A stretch of DNA of 64,000 bases from Haemophilus influenzae (GTDB lineage Bacteria; Pseudomonadota; Gammaproteobacteria; Enterobacterales; Pasteurellaceae), in the NCBI GenBank assembly GCA_923172585.1, contig OV298644.1:1381427-1445426 (forward strand), in the 5' to 3' direction. Of the stretch, positions 40,373-50,743 are shown piece by piece. The notes under the pieces are model-generated. The model saw only the letters and a program-made list of their open reading frames with translations. It did not search any database and had not been told where the DNA came from. The position numbers were made by a program, and so were the translations under genes. Position 1 is the first letter of the stretch; every line of letters starts with the position of its first letter.

Positions 40373-41050
40373 ATGGGAATGATTATTACTGTTGATGGTC
40401 CTAGTGGTGCTGGGAAAGGGACGCTTTGTTATGCGTTGGCTGAAAAGTTGGGCTATGCATTGTTGGATAGTGGGGCGATTTATCGCGTTACTGCATTGGC
40501 AGCGTTGCAACGTAAAACTGATCTAACAAATGAAACAGATTTAGCAGAATTAGCCCGTCATTTAGATATTCAATTTATTCCTCAAAATGGCGAGGTAAAC
40601 ATTTTTCTTGCAGGAATGGATGTGAGCCGTTTAATTCGCACGCAAGAAGTGGCAGATGCTGCGTCAAAAGTAGCAGTCTTTCAAAAAGTGCGGTCAGCTT
40701 TATTACAACTTCAGCAAGATTTTGCGAAAAATGATGGATTAATTGCGGACGGCAGAGATATGGGAACGGTTGTATTCCCAAATGCACAAGTAAAATTATT
40801 TTTAGATGCAAGTGCTGAAGAACGTGCAAAAAGACGCTATAAACAGTTGCAAAATAAAGGAATAAATGGTAACTTTGCACAGATTTTAGCCGAGATAAAA
40901 GAGCGTGATTTTCGTGATAGAAATCGTGAAGTTGCGCCGCTAAAACCAGCAGATGATGCTTTATTATTGGATAGCACAACCTTGAGTATCGATGAAGTTA
41001 TTGATCAGGCGTTAGCTTATATTCAAGAAAAGGTATCAGTTTCGATTTAA
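40373..41050 (+). CDS. cmk: Cytidylate kinase Cmk
   Basis: Cmk phosphorylates CMP and dCMP with ATP. I start at ATG 40373 ([20 protein letters not shown]), because a longer frame from 40289 adds unrelated residues and AGGAT lies upstream. 225 residues, close to 227 in E. coli. P-loop [10 protein letters not shown] near residue 8, CMP-binding LLDSGAIYR, the LID region with [10 protein letters not shown], and the [11 protein letters not shown] motif near 130. A uptake signal lies inside at about 40687. Upstream of rpsA by 96 bp; the cmk-rpsA-ihfB order is shared with enterobacteria. Confidence 0.95.
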   Translation: MGMIITVDGPSGAGKGTLCYALAEKLGYALLDSGAIYRVTALAALQRKTDLTNETDLAELARHLDIQFIPQNGEVNIFLAGMDVSRLIRTQEVADAASKVAVFQKVRSALLQLQQDFAKNDGLIADGRDMGTVVFPNAQVKLFLDASAEERAKRRYKQLQNKGINGNFAQILAEIKERDFRDRNREVAPLKPADDALLLDSTTLSIDEVIDQALAYIQEKVSVSI

Positions 41051-41146
41051 CTGTTTGTTCAAGGAAGAATAAGCATTTATCCTCAACCCCGCATTTTATG
41101 GATTTTAATGTGGATGTTATTAACTTAAATTAAGAAGATTATTTAT

Positions 41147-42796
41147 ATGTCAGAATCTTTTGCTCAACTTTTTGAAGAATCATTAAAAGTCCTTGAAACT
41201 CGTCAAGGTTCAATCGTTAGCGGTACTGTAGTAGCTATCCAAAAAGGCTTTGTGCTTGTTGATGCAGGTTTAAAATCTGAGTCTGCAATTCCAGTTGCTG
41301 AATTCTTAAATGCACAAGGCGAACTTGAAATCCAAGTTGGCGATACTGTAAATGTTGCATTAGATGCAGTTGAAGATGGTTTCGGCGAAACTAAACTTTC
41401 TCGTGAGAAAGCGGTTCGTCACGAATCTTGGATTGAATTAGAAAAAGCTTACGAAGAAAAAGCGACCGTTATCGGTTTAATCAACGGCAAAGTGAAAGGT
41501 GGCTTCACAGTTGAGTTAAACGGTGTTCGTGCATTCTTACCAGGTTCTTTAGTTGATACTCGTCCAGCGCGTGAAGCAGATCACTTACTTGGCAAAGAAT
41601 TAGAATTCAAAGTAATCAAATTAGATCAAAAACGTAACAACGTTGTTGTTTCTCGTCGTGCAGTAATTGAATCTGAAAACAGCCAAGAACGTGAACAAGT
41701 ATTAGAAAATCTTGTGGAAGGTTCAGAAGTTAAAGGTGTCGTTAAAAACTTAACTGAGTACGGTGCATTCGTTGATCTTGGTGGTGTTGATGGTTTATTA
41801 CACATCACAGATATGGCTTGGAAACGTGTTAAACACCCAAGTGAAATCGTAAATGTTGGCGATGAAGTTACTGTTAAAGTATTAAAATTCGATAAAGATC
41901 GTACTCGTGTATCTTTAGGCTTAAAACAATTAGGTCAAGATCCATGGGCAGCAATTGCTGAAAATCATCCAGTAAACAGCAAATTAACAGGTAAAGTAAC
42001 TAACTTAACTGACTATGGCTGTTTCGTTGAAATCTTAGATGGCGTTGAAGGTTTAGTTCACGTTTCTGAAATGGATTGGACTAATAAAAATATCCACCCA
42101 TCTAAAGTGGTTAGCTTAGGCGATACTGTAGAAGTAATGGTATTAGAAATTGATGAAGAACGTCGTCGTATTTCTTTAGGCTTAAAACAATGTAAAGCTA
42201 ACCCTTGGACTCAGTTTGCTGATACTCACAACAAAGGCGATAAAGTAACGGGTAAAATCAAGTCTATCACTGATTTCGGTATCTTCATCGGTCTTGAAGG
42301 TGGTATCGATGGTTTAGTTCACTTATCTGATATTTCTTGGAGTATTTCAGGCGAAGAAGCTGTTCGTCAATACAAAAAAGGTGACGAAGTGTCAGCTGTT
42401 GTATTAGCTGTTGATGCAGTAAAAGAACGTATCTCTTTAGGTATTAAACAACTTGAAGAAGATCCATTCAATAACTTTGTCGCAATCAATAAAAAAGGTG
42501 CGGTAGTATCTGCAACTGTTGTTGAAGCAGATGCTAAAGGTGCTAAAGTTGAATTAGCAGGTGGTGTTGAAGGTTATATCCGTTCTGCTGATTTAACAAG
42601 TGAAGTAGCTGTTGGCGATGTCATTGAAGCGAAATACACTGGAGTAGATCGTAAATCTCGCATTGTTCACTTATCAGTGAAAGCAAAAGATCAAGCTGAA
42701 GAAGCTGCGGCAGTTGCAAGTGTAAATAACAAACAAGAAGATATTGTTATTCCAAATGCAATGGCTGAAGCATTTAAAGCAGCTAAAGGTGAATAA
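41147..42796 (+). CDS. rpsA: 30S ribosomal protein S1
   Basis: S1 binds mRNA to the small subunit for initiation of structured messages. The 549 residues (557 in E. coli) have six S1/OB-fold repeats: starts at about 20 ([19 protein letters not shown]), 105 ([19 protein letters not shown]), 190 ([19 protein letters not shown]), 277 ([17 protein letters not shown]), 364 ([18 protein letters not shown]) and 451 ([19 protein letters not shown]). Codon use is strongly biased towards favoured codons, as expected for a highly expressed gene. It is followed by a terminator and ihfB. Confidence 0.97.
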   Translation: MSESFAQLFEESLKVLETRQGSIVSGTVVAIQKGFVLVDAGLKSESAIPVAEFLNAQGELEIQVGDTVNVALDAVEDGFGETKLSREKAVRHESWIELEKAYEEKATVIGLINGKVKGGFTVELNGVRAFLPGSLVDTRPAREADHLLGKELEFKVIKLDQKRNNVVVSRRAVIESENSQEREQVLENLVEGSEVKGVVKNLTEYGAFVDLGGVDGLLHITDMAWKRVKHPSEIVNVGDEVTVKVLKFDKDRTRVSLGLKQLGQDPWAAIAENHPVNSKLTGKVTNLTDYGCFVEILDGVEGLVHVSEMDWTNKNIHPSKVVSLGDTVEVMVLEIDEERRRISLGLKQCKANPWTQFADTHNKGDKVTGKIKSITDFGIFIGLEGGIDGLVHLSDISWSISGEEAVRQYKKGDEVSAVVLAVDAVKERISLGIKQLEEDPFNNFVAINKKGAVVSATVVEADAKGAKVELAGGVEGYIRSADLTSEVAVGDVIEAKYTGVDRKSRIVHLSVKAKDQAEEAAAVASVNNKQEDIVIPNAMAEAFKAAKGE

Positions 42797-42806
42797 TTAA
42801 TTCACG

Positions 42807-42840
42807 TAATAAGGCTGGGCTGATGTCCAGCCTTATTTGT
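42807..42840 (+). terminator. Terminator after rpsA
   Basis: AAGGCTGG (42811-42818) and CCAGCCTT (42827-42834) pair around GCTGATGT, followed by ATTTGTT. Confidence 0.8.
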
Positions 42841-42918
42841 TAGGAGTTATTGCTAATATATTTGTGTAATTTATTATCAATAGATCTTAATTTAAGTAAT
42901 ATTAAGGAAGTATAGACG

Positions 42919-43203
42919 ATGACTAAGTCAGAACTTATGGAAAAATTGTCAGCAAAACAGCCAACTTTACCTGCAAAAGAAATTGAAAATATGGTAAAAG
43001 ATATTTTAGAGTTTATTTCTCAATCTCTTGAAAATGGTGATCGTGTTGAAGTTCGAGGTTTTGGTAGCTTTTCTTTACATCATCGGCAACCACGTTTGGG
43101 AAGAAATCCGAAAACAGGCGATTCAGTAAACTTATCAGCTAAGTCTGTTCCATATTTTAAAGCGGGTAAAGAATTAAAAGCTCGAGTGGATGTTCAGGCT
43201 TAA
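42919..43203 (+). CDS. ihfB: Integration host factor beta subunit IhfB
   Basis: IhfB forms the DNA-bending heterodimer IHF with IhfA and shapes promoters, recombination sites and replication origins. 94 residues, family length. [20 protein letters not shown] starts the helical dimer domain; the beta-arm region carries [20 protein letters not shown] and [10 protein letters not shown], including the DNA-intercalating proline. It follows rpsA as in E. coli and precedes lapA. The ATG is preceded by AAGGAAG. Confidence 0.97.
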   Translation: MTKSELMEKLSAKQPTLPAKEIENMVKDILEFISQSLENGDRVEVRGFGSFSLHHRQPRLGRNPKTGDSVNLSAKSVPYFKAGKELKARVDVQA

Positions 43204-43251
43204 TTGATTAAAAAGTTTATTTGGGGTTACAAATATTTTAAAGGAAATGAA

Positions 43252-43545
43252 ATGATTAAATATATTTTAGGTATTGTGATCTTTATTGCTATTGTGTTAG
43301 TTGCAATTACCATTGGTGCGAATAACGATCAGATTATTACATTTAATTATATTGTGGCAGAAAGTCAGTTTCAGCTTTCAAGCCTCGTTGCTATTTTATT
43401 TGGGTTAGGTTTAATTCTTGGTTGGCTAATTACTGCTTTTTTCTATATTAAGTTAAAATTAAAAAATATGGCACTAGCTCGTCAAGTGAAACGTCAGACT
43501 TTACAAATCAATGAATTGACGACTACGCGTGATAAGGTCGTTTAA
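43252..43545 (+). CDS. lapA: Lipopolysaccharide assembly protein LapA
   Basis: LapA (YciS) is a small inner-membrane protein that works with LapB in controlling LpxC level and LPS assembly. The ATG at 43252 (MIKYILGIVIFIAIVLVAI) has AAGGAAATGA upstream; a longer frame starting at 43204 is less likely. 97 residues: two hydrophobic segments at about 1-20 and 43-63 and a basic cytoplasmic C-terminal tail (KLKLKNMALARQVKRQT). It ends TAATG overlapping lapB by 1 bp. Confidence 0.9.
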   Translation: MIKYILGIVIFIAIVLVAITIGANNDQIITFNYIVAESQFQLSSLVAILFGLGLILGWLITAFFYIKLKLKNMALARQVKRQTLQINELTTTRDKVV

Positions 43546-44735
43546 TGATAGAATTACTCTTTCTATTATTGCCTATTGCTGCCGCCTATGGTTGGTATAT
43601 GGGGCGGCGTAGTGCGAAGAAAGATCAAGATGACATAAGTAATAAACTCTCCCGAGATTATGTTACGGGAGTGAATTTTTTACTTTCCAATCAAACTGAT
43701 AAAGCTGTAGATTTGTTTTTAGATATGTTGCAAAAGCAAGAAATCGAAAATGAAATCGAAAGTCACTCCCAATTTGAAGCAGAACTTACACTTGGCAATC
43801 TGTTTCGTTCTCGAGGCGAAGTTGATCGCGCATTGCGCATTCATCAAGCTTTAGATCTTAGTCCTAATTATACTTTTGAACAAAAATTACTTGCAAAACA
43901 ACAGCTTGCTCGAGATTTTATGGTGGTTGGTTTTTTTGACCGAGCTGAGAATCTTTATATTTTACTAGTAGATGAACCTGAGTTTGCAGAAAATGCTTTA
44001 CAGCAACTTTTAGTGATTTATCAAAAGACAAAAGAATGGAAAAAAGCAGTCAATATTGCTGAAAAACTCGCTAAAATAAAGCCACAAGAGAATAATATTG
44101 AACTTGCGCAATGTTATTGTGAATATTCACAAAGTTTAGAGCCTGAAAGTGCGGTTGAAAAACGCAGTGTTTTACAAAAGGCTTTGTCGGTTTCTCCGAC
44201 TTGTGTTCGCGCTTCTTTATTGCTTGCAAATTTAGCAATGCTTGACGGTCAATATCAACAAGCAGTAAAAATATTAGAAAATGTTTTGGAGCAAAATCCA
44301 GATTATACGGGTGAAATTTTGTTACCTTTAAAACATTGTTACGAAGAATTAAATCAGTTAGATAATTTTGAGTTATTTTTAATTCGTGCAGGTCAAATTA
44401 TTAATAATGATGAAGTAGAGCTAGCTTTGGTTAAATTAATTGAAGAAAAAGATGGCAAGTCTGCTGCACAAGCTAAGCTTTATCAGCAACTCACGAAAAA
44501 GCCAAGTACTTTAATTTTCCATCGTTTTATGCAATATCAAATTGATGATGCAGAAGACGGGCGGGGAAAAGAAAGCTTAATTTTATTACATAAAATGGTT
44601 GGCGAAAGGATTAAGCAAACATCGCCTTATCGTTGTACAAATTGTGGTTATCAAATTCATAAGCTATTGTGGAATTGCCCATCTTGCCGTCAATGGGAAA
44701 GTATTAAACCGGTTTCAAATCAAGAACATAATTAA
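43545..44735 (+). CDS. lapB: Lipopolysaccharide assembly protein LapB
   Basis: LapB (YciM) is an inner-membrane-anchored TPR protein that presents LpxC to FtsH and so limits lipid A synthesis. 396 residues (389 in E. coli). An N-terminal membrane anchor (MIELLFLLLPIAAAYGWYMG) is followed by about nine TPR repeats, including SRDYVTGVNFLLSNQTDKAVDLF and QYQQAVKILENVLEQNP. A C-terminal rubredoxin-like zinc domain shows CTNCGYQIHKLLWNCPSC with four cysteines. The gene overlaps lapA by 1 bp. Confidence 0.94.
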   Translation: MIELLFLLLPIAAAYGWYMGRRSAKKDQDDISNKLSRDYVTGVNFLLSNQTDKAVDLFLDMLQKQEIENEIESHSQFEAELTLGNLFRSRGEVDRALRIHQALDLSPNYTFEQKLLAKQQLARDFMVVGFFDRAENLYILLVDEPEFAENALQQLLVIYQKTKEWKKAVNIAEKLAKIKPQENNIELAQCYCEYSQSLEPESAVEKRSVLQKALSVSPTCVRASLLLANLAMLDGQYQQAVKILENVLEQNPDYTGEILLPLKHCYEELNQLDNFELFLIRAGQIINNDEVELALVKLIEEKDGKSAAQAKLYQQLTKKPSTLIFHRFMQYQIDDAEDGRGKESLILLHKMVGERIKQTSPYRCTNCGYQIHKLLWNCPSCRQWESIKPVSNQEHN

Positions 44736-44758
44736 TTGACACTCAGTGAGGTAACATT

Positions 44759-45451
44759 ATGACAAGTAAAATTATTGTGGCATTGGATTTCGAGAAAGAA
44801 GCAGAGGCTCTTGCTTTAGTTGATCAAATTGATCCAAGTTTGTGTCGATTAAAAGTGGGTAAAGAAATGTTTACTACACTTGGTATTAATTTTGTAAAAC
44901 AATTACATCAACGTAATTTTGATGTTTTTTTGGATCTGAAATATCACGATATTCCAAATACGGTAGCAAGAGCAGTTCGTTCTGCTGCTGATTTAGGCGT
45001 ATGGATGGTGGATTTACACGCAAGTGGTGGCTTGCGTATGATGGAAGACGCGAAGAAAATTCTTGAACCTTATGGGAAAGATGCGCCATTGCTTATTGCT
45101 GTGACGGTATTAACCAGTATGGAAGACTTGGATTTATTACAAATTGGGATTAATGCATCGCCAATGGAACAAGTTTTACGCTTAGCTCATTTAACCCAAC
45201 GGGCAGGTTTGGATGGTGTGGTTTGCTCTCCGCAAGAAGTTGAAATTTTACGTAATGCTTGTGGAGAAGACTTTAAATTAGTGACCCCAGGGATTCGTCC
45301 AATAGGAACTGATTTTGGCGATCAAAGACGTGTAATGACACCTACCGCAGCAATTCGTGCTGGTTCAGATTATTTAGTTATTGGACGCCCAATAACTCAA
45401 GCGGATAATCCTGCGGAGGTTCTCCGTTCTATTAATGTATCTATTGGGTAA
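44759..45451 (+). CDS. pyrF: Orotidine 5'-phosphate decarboxylase PyrF
   Basis: PyrF decarboxylates OMP to UMP, the last step of de novo pyrimidine synthesis. 230 residues (245 in E. coli). N-terminal [14 protein letters not shown] carries the substrate aspartate; the active-site motif [19 protein letters not shown] holds the K-D-x-x-D catalytic array near residue 60. C-terminal [17 protein letters not shown] binds phosphate and [10 protein letters not shown] closes the barrel. yciH follows after 6 bp. The lapB-pyrF-yciH order is shared with enterobacteria. Confidence 0.96.
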   Translation: MTSKIIVALDFEKEAEALALVDQIDPSLCRLKVGKEMFTTLGINFVKQLHQRNFDVFLDLKYHDIPNTVARAVRSAADLGVWMVDLHASGGLRMMEDAKKILEPYGKDAPLLIAVTVLTSMEDLDLLQIGINASPMEQVLRLAHLTQRAGLDGVVCSPQEVEILRNACGEDFKLVTPGIRPIGTDFGDQRRVMTPTAAIRAGSDYLVIGRPITQADNPAEVLRSINVSIG

Positions 45452-45457
45452 TTATAA

Positions 45458-45778
45458 ATGTCAGATTCTGTTTTAGTGTATTCTACAGATGTGGGTCGAA
45501 TTAAAGAGGAAAAGGCTTTTGTAGCTCGCCCAAAAGGAGACGGTGTTGTACGTATCCAAAAACAAACGAGTGGTAGAAAAGGTGCTGGCGTATCAGTTAT
45601 AACTGGTTTAGATTTATCTGATGAGGAATTGAAAAAATTAGCGGCTGAATTAAAAAAACGTTGTGGATGTGGTGGAGCAGTTAAAAATGGTATTATTGAA
45701 ATTCAAGGGGAAAAACGAGATTTGCTCAAGCAATTATTAGAGCAAAAAGGGTTTAAAGTTAAATTATCAGGTGGATGA
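45458..45778 (+). CDS. yciH: SUI1/eIF1-like translation factor YciH
   Basis: YciH is the bacterial homologue of eukaryotic initiation factor 1; in E. coli it may discriminate poor initiation complexes. 106 residues (108 in E. coli). The SUI1 domain spans residues 30-105 with VRIQKQTSGRKGAGVSVITG, LKKRCGCGGAVKNGIIEIQG and DLLKQLLEQKGFKVKLSGG. A paired cysteine patch RCGCGG is typical of the family. It follows pyrF by 6 bp in one operon and is convergent with hda across a hairpin terminator. Confidence 0.93.
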   Translation: MSDSVLVYSTDVGRIKEEKAFVARPKGDGVVRIQKQTSGRKGAGVSVITGLDLSDEELKKLAAELKKRCGCGGAVKNGIIEIQGEKRDLLKQLLEQKGFKVKLSGG

Positions 45779-45806
45779 TTAAAAAGGTGCATTAGTGCCT
45801 TTTTTG
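45779..45806. terminator. Weak terminator between yciH and hda
   Basis: AAAAAGG and CCTTTTTT pair with a small imperfect stem inside (GTGCATTAGTGC), between convergent genes. The stem is short and includes G-T pairs. Confidence 0.5.
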
Positions 45807-46502
45807 TTAGAGATTCAAAATTTCTTTGACGAAAGGAATCGTAAGATTTCGTTGAGCTTGTAATGATGCTTTATCTAGTAGATCAAGTGCTTCAAATAAA
45901 GTATGCATATCTCGTGCTAGTCGTGTAATTAAAAAATTTGCAGTTTCGTCAGATAATTGGAATCCTCGTTGGTAAGCTGCGAGTTGTAGTACTTTGATTT
46001 TTTGTTCGTCTGTTAATGAATTTAATTGATAAATTTCCCCCCAAGTTAAGCGAGAGTTTAAATCAGGCAATTTGACAGAAAGTGCGGAAGGCGATTTATC
46101 TGCACTAATTAGTAAAAGCGTTTTCCCCCTTGCTCTAATTCGATTAAACAGATCAAAAATAGCTAATTCCCATTCATCATTTCCGATTACATTTTGTAAA
46201 TCATCTAAGCATACTAATTCTTGTTGCTCTAAATTTTCAAGAACTGCGGTAGAAAAATATTGAGATTTGCTAAGGGGTACATAAATAGCAGTACGTTGAT
46301 TGATTAAATATTCGTTACTGAATGCTCTAAGCAGATGAGTTTTTCCAGAACCTTTATTTCCCCAAATATAGAAAAACGGTTGTTTTAAATCAGATGAATT
46401 TTTGCGTAAAGAATCGAGCAATAAAAGATTATTATCGCCGTAAAAGTTCTCTAATGTAGCATCATCAATTTGATGAATAGGTAAGGGGAGTTGCTTATTC
46501 AA
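45807..46502 (-). CDS. hda: Regulatory inactivation of DnaA protein Hda
   Basis: Hda, together with the beta clamp, stimulates hydrolysis of ATP by DnaA and so prevents re-initiation. 231 residues (233 in E. coli). The N-terminal clamp-binding motif QLPLPI is seen in MNKQLPLPIHQIDD. AAA+ motifs: Walker A-like GNKGSGKTHLLRAF, Walker B LVCLDDLQNV, and the Arg-finger region LPDLNSRLTWGEIYQL near 150. The C-terminus RNLTIPFVKEILNL matches the family. It follows uraA by 65 bp, the same upp-uraA-hda order as E. coli. Confidence 0.94.
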   Translation of the reverse strand: MNKQLPLPIHQIDDATLENFYGDNNLLLLDSLRKNSSDLKQPFFYIWGNKGSGKTHLLRAFSNEYLINQRTAIYVPLSKSQYFSTAVLENLEQQELVCLDDLQNVIGNDEWELAIFDLFNRIRARGKTLLLISADKSPSALSVKLPDLNSRLTWGEIYQLNSLTDEQKIKVLQLAAYQRGFQLSDETANFLITRLARDMHTLFEALDLLDKASLQAQRNLTIPFVKEILNL

Positions 46503-46567
46503 ATGTTTATGTAGTACAGATTAAGTAAGAAAGGGCTAAATGATAATTTAACCCTTTGAAATGAGGC

Positions 46568-47812
46568 TTATTCTACTTCATTTTTTGCTTTCGGTAAAAC
46601 AAGGTTTAAGATGATAGCAACAATCGCGCACAAGCTGATACCTTTTAGTGATACGTTACCCACATCTACAAACATATTGCCGATACCAAATGTCATTACG
46701 ACAGAAATAATACAAAGATTACGAGCTTCGGTAACATCAACTTTTCCGCGAATTAAGGTACTCATGCCCACAACTGCGATTGAACCGAAAACAAGCATCA
46801 TAATTCCACCCATTACAATAGTTGGAATGGTTGATAGGAATGCGCCTACTTTTCCACAGAATGAAATCGCAATAGCCCAAACTGCAGCCCAAGTCATAAT
46901 ATTTGGGTTAAAGTTGCGTGTTAGCATCACAGCGCCAGTAACTTCCGCATAAGTCGTATTAGGCGGGCCACCAACTAAAGATGCAGCAGCGGTAGCGACG
47001 CCATCGCCTAATAAAGTGCGGTGTAATCCTGGTTTTTTTAAAAAGTCTTTACCTGTTACCGAGCTAATCGCCATAATACCACCAACGTGTTCTACGGCGG
47101 GGGCAATAGCAATTGGTAACATATAAAGAATGGCTTCTAGGTTAAATTCAGGCGCAGTTAATTTTGGTAAGCTGAACCAAGGCGCATCAATCACTGGTTG
47201 GAAATTAATTAAACCCAGAAATAAACACAAAATATAGCCTGCGGTAATACCGAACATTATTGGAATAAGTTTCATCAATCCTTTGGCAAATACTGCCACA
47301 GATAAAGTGGTAAGAAGCGTTACCATTGAAACTAATATTGCGTCGTTATAAGCATAGGCACTGTTTTTGCCTAAGGACATATCCACCGCAATAGGTGCAA
47401 GCCCCATGCCAATGATAATAATTACTGGCCCAACAACCACTGGTGGGAAAAAACGTTGTAATGCTTCTGCTCCCCGTAATTTTACTAAAGTGCTCAAGGC
47501 GAAATAAACAAGACCAGTGAACGCTAAACCGCCCATCGTAGTCGCAATTCCCCAAGTTTGTACGCCATATTGAATGGGCGCGATAAAGGCAAAAGATGAT
47601 GCCAAGAAAATAGGCACTTGTTTGCCTGTGCAAAATTGGAAGAGTAGGGTGCCAACGCCAGCGGTTAATAATGCCGTATTGGAATCAAGGCCTGTAATTA
47701 ATGGCACGAGTACTAGCGCACCAAATGCAACAAAAAGCATTTGTAGGCCAACGAAAGATTGTTTTAATTTGCTTTGATTTTCCGCTAGGGAAGGAGGGAT
47801 TTGGTTTGTCAT
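46568..47812 (-). CDS. uraA: Uracil:proton symporter UraA
   Basis: UraA imports uracil for salvage by Upp. 414 residues (429 in E. coli), with about 14 hydrophobic segments of the NCS2 family. Family motifs include [20 protein letters not shown], the substrate-site glutamate in [11 protein letters not shown] near 240, and [14 protein letters not shown] with NTTYxE near 280, the NCS2 signature. It follows upp after 103 bp, separated by a terminator-like hairpin. hda follows on the same strand. Confidence 0.95.
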   Translation of the reverse strand: MTNQIPPSLAENQSKLKQSFVGLQMLFVAFGALVLVPLITGLDSNTALLTAGVGTLLFQFCTGKQVPIFLASSFAFIAPIQYGVQTWGIATTMGGLAFTGLVYFALSTLVKLRGAEALQRFFPPVVVGPVIIIIGMGLAPIAVDMSLGKNSAYAYNDAILVSMVTLLTTLSVAVFAKGLMKLIPIMFGITAGYILCLFLGLINFQPVIDAPWFSLPKLTAPEFNLEAILYMLPIAIAPAVEHVGGIMAISSVTGKDFLKKPGLHRTLLGDGVATAAASLVGGPPNTTYAEVTGAVMLTRNFNPNIMTWAAVWAIAISFCGKVGAFLSTIPTIVMGGIMMLVFGSIAVVGMSTLIRGKVDVTEARNLCIISVVMTFGIGNMFVDVGNVSLKGISLCAIVAIILNLVLPKAKNEVE

Positions 47813-47878
47813 TTAGTTTCAACTCTCTGTTTGAATTAACTTAAAAGTGCGGTCAGTTTTTCTTGTGTTTCACGCACG

Positions 47879-47908
47879 GAAAAAAGACGGCTTAAATGCC
47901 GTCTTGTT
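47879..47908 (-). terminator. Terminator-like hairpin between upp and uraA
   Basis: AAGACGGC (47884-47891) and GCCGTCTT (47898-47905) pair around TTAAAT; the minus strand ends with six T residues. It lies 8-37 bp after the upp stop and may partly separate upp from uraA. Confidence 0.75.
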
Positions 47909-47915
47909 TTGGGGA

Positions 47916-48542
47916 TTATTTTGTCCCAAAAATTTTATCGCCCGCGTCACCAAGACCGGGAATAATGTAACCTTGTTCATTTAAATGGCTATCAATAGAA
48001 GCACAGTAAAGTTCAATGTCAGGGTGCGCAGCCTCAAGAGCTTTAATTCCTTCTGGTGCAGCGACTAACACTAATACTTTGATATGTTTACAACCTTTTG
48101 CTTTTAAAAGATCAAGGGTGGCAATCATAGAGCCGCCCGTTGCAAGCATCGGATCGACAACAATTGAAAGTCGCTCTTCTAAATCGCTAGCTAATTTTTG
48201 GAAGTAAGGAACTGGTTCAAGGGTTTCTTCATTACGGTAGATCCCCACTACACTGATGCGTGCGCTTGGTACGTGTTCAAGTACACCATCCATCATTCCT
48301 AAACCTGCACGTAAAATTGGCACAACCGTTACTTTTTTACCTTTAATTCGATCGATTTCTACTGGCCCATTCCAACCGTTGATCGTTACTTTTTCAGTTT
48401 CTAAATCAGAGGTTGCTTCATAGGTTAATAGGCTACCGATTTCTGTTGCAAGTTCACGGAATTTTTTTGTATCAATTTCAGCTTCACGCATCACACCTAG
48501 TTTGTGTTTTACAAGTGGGTGTTTTACTTCAACCAGTTTCAT
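47916..48542 (-). CDS. upp: Uracil phosphoribosyltransferase Upp
   Basis: Upp converts uracil and PRPP to UMP. I start at the ATG at 48542 ([20 protein letters not shown]) because it matches family N-termini and has AAAAGGAGAG upstream; a longer frame to 48581 is unlikely. 208 residues, same as E. coli. PRPP-binding motif [20 protein letters not shown] near residue 130, uracil-binding [14 protein letters not shown] at the C-terminus, and [14 protein letters not shown] near 78. It heads the upp-uraA-hda order and is next to dnaX. Confidence 0.96.
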   Translation of the reverse strand: MKLVEVKHPLVKHKLGVMREAEIDTKKFRELATEIGSLLTYEATSDLETEKVTINGWNGPVEIDRIKGKKVTVVPILRAGLGMMDGVLEHVPSARISVVGIYRNEETLEPVPYFQKLASDLEERLSIVVDPMLATGGSMIATLDLLKAKGCKHIKVLVLVAAPEGIKALEAAHPDIELYCASIDSHLNEQGYIIPGLGDAGDKIFGTK

Positions 48543-48665
48543 TTTTACTCTCCTTTTGGCTCTTAAAAAACAAATTGACAAATTCTAGATTAAAAAAATA
48601 CAAAATGGTAGAGGTTTATAAAAATATTCTGACTTGAAACGAGAGTTTTCAATACAATATTGTCT

Positions 48666-50732
48666 TTAAACTGGTCGAATACTCTCTACATCTAATTTTG
48701 CATCAAACTCATTAAGTAGAATTTGTAATTTACTATCTTTTTGCAACTCATTTTGAGCTTTTTCTCGCAATGCTTGATAAATATTGCGGCGATATTCAAT
48801 TGGCGTCGTGACATTGCTATCATCAAGATTAATTGTTAATCGAATATCTTTACCTTGTAATTTGCTTAATGCTTCAGCTAAATTTTTTATACTTCTGTCT
48901 TGGCGTAAATGGGATTTTTCTGAATGTAGTCCAAGATTGATTTCATCATCGGTTTTGCTTTGTAAGAAACAATTTAATGCTAATTCTTTGCTAAATCCTG
49001 TTAAGCCAGAACGCTCAACTATATCTGCCCACTCATCTTGTTGTTGAGTTTTGGTAATGATTTTTAAACGTAATTCAGGCGTAATATCTTTTAAAATCGC
49101 CTGTTTTATATCAGAAGGACGAACGCCTGTATCGGCTTTAGCAAGTTCTGGATTGCTCCATTCCCAACGATAGGTGTCAGCACTCAAGATTTCTTGCTCA
49201 TCTTGAGCAATTTCTACATTATCATCACTTGAATTTTCTTCTGTGCTATTTTTTTGTGGAGCCTGTGCGGCATTTGATGGTAATGTTGGCTTTTCTATGT
49301 GCTTGGGCTTCGGCTCAGTCATTTCTCGCACGGGAAGTGCGGTCATTTTTTTATGAGATTTTTCTTCGTCTAGTTCTTGGATGTGATGTAAGGTTTCACT
49401 TACTACAGCTAATGATTCAGCTTTGTGTTCTTGACGTTCTTGGTTTTCCAGTTGTGTTAAATGTTCAAGCGCATCTAAAGCCGAAAGGCTTGCCAAATTT
49501 GGAATGCTTGTTTTATTTGGTTTTGCTTGAGAATAAGCAGATTTGATACTTTGCGACAGTACTGGCACATCCACATAATTACCTGTATTTTCAACCGCAC
49601 TTGGCGTTGATGGCGGTGGAGTAATTGTAGCATTAGCCTTTGGTACTGCCGTAAGGAACTTTGGGTGGAATGCCAATGCCCTCAATAATGTCATCTCTGC
49701 GCCAATACGACGATTTGGCGCATTTGATAAATCTTTTCTACCAGAAACAATGACTTGATAAAAAAACTGAACATTTTCTGGAGAGATATGTTTGGCTAAA
49801 AATGAAAAATGTTCATTGTTATCTGAAGATTTTTGTGGAAGAAGTTGCATAAGCGCAATTTGATGTAATTTTTCTGCACATTCGCCAAGTAATTTATCCC
49901 AATCGCCTGCCGCATCTGCAACTCTTTGCAGTGTTCGCATTAAGAGTTCGCCATTGCCTTGATGTAAGGCGTATAAAATATCAACAGAATAGTTATCATC
50001 AAGCAACCCTAGCATATTGCTTACCACACTATTTGTAACTTGTCGGTCGCCCATTGCAATGGCTTGATCCGTTAAACTTAAGCTATCACGAATACTTCCT
50101 TGCGCCGCTTTTGCAAGTTTAACTAATGCAGGATCTTCAAAAGGAATATTTTCTTGCGTCAAAATATGGGCAAGATGCTGGGAGATTTGAGTTTCATCTA
50201 ATGCTTTAAGATGAAATTGTAAACAGCGAGAAAGAATAGTTACAGGTAGTTTTTGTGGATCTGTTGTTGCGAGTAAAAATTTTACATATTCGGGCGGTTC
50301 TTCCAACGTCTTGAGCAACGCATTAAATGAATGACGGGATAGCATATGGACTTCATCGATTAAGTAAACCTTAAATCTGCCCACAACTGGTTTATATTGC
50401 ACGTTATCCAATAATTCGCGGGTGTCTTCAACTTTTGTGCGTGATGCCGCATCAATTTCAATTAAATCAATAAAATTGCCTTGCTCAATAGCTTTACAAT
50501 TTTCACATTCACCACAAGGCGTTGCCGTTACGCCGTGAACACAATTTAATCCTTTTGCGAATAATCTAGCAATAGAGGTTTTTCCTACACCACGCGTGCC
50601 TGAAAAGAGGTAAGCGTGATGTAGTCGATTATCTTTTAATCCATTTGCTAATGCCGTGATAATATGTTCTTGCCCAACGACATCAGCAAATGTTTTTGGC
50701 CGCCACTTTCTGGCTAAGACTTGATAGCTCAT
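48666..50732 (-). CDS. dnaX: DNA polymerase III subunit tau DnaX (possible gamma by frameshift)
   Basis: DnaX is the clamp-loader ATPase; tau also binds the polymerase and DnaB. 688 residues (643 in E. coli), with an extended domain IV. Walker A SGTRGVGKTSIARLFAK near 45, zinc ligands CVHGVTATPCGECENCKAI, Walker B YLIDEVHML near 130, sensor 1 LLATTDPQKLPVTI and the SRC motif SRCLQFHL. The C-terminal tau domain starts around residue 500. An A run of seven at 49352-49346 (codons 461-462) could cause slippage; a -1 shift ends at TGA 49317-49315, giving a product of about 472 residues that would resemble gamma. The programmed nature is not proven. Confidence 0.94.
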   Translation of the reverse strand: MSYQVLARKWRPKTFADVVGQEHIITALANGLKDNRLHHAYLFSGTRGVGKTSIARLFAKGLNCVHGVTATPCGECENCKAIEQGNFIDLIEIDAASRTKVEDTRELLDNVQYKPVVGRFKVYLIDEVHMLSRHSFNALLKTLEEPPEYVKFLLATTDPQKLPVTILSRCLQFHLKALDETQISQHLAHILTQENIPFEDPALVKLAKAAQGSIRDSLSLTDQAIAMGDRQVTNSVVSNMLGLLDDNYSVDILYALHQGNGELLMRTLQRVADAAGDWDKLLGECAEKLHQIALMQLLPQKSSDNNEHFSFLAKHISPENVQFFYQVIVSGRKDLSNAPNRRIGAEMTLLRALAFHPKFLTAVPKANATITPPPSTPSAVENTGNYVDVPVLSQSIKSAYSQAKPNKTSIPNLASLSALDALEHLTQLENQERQEHKAESLAVVSETLHHIQELDEEKSHKKMTALPVREMTEPKPKHIEKPTLPSNAAQAPQKNSTEENSSDDNVEIAQDEQEILSADTYRWEWSNPELAKADTGVRPSDIKQAILKDITPELRLKIITKTQQQDEWADIVERSGLTGFSKELALNCFLQSKTDDEINLGLHSEKSHLRQDRSIKNLAEALSKLQGKDIRLTINLDDSNVTTPIEYRRNIYQALREKAQNELQKDSKLQILLNEFDAKLDVESIRPV

Positions 50733-50743
50733 CGAATCCTTAA

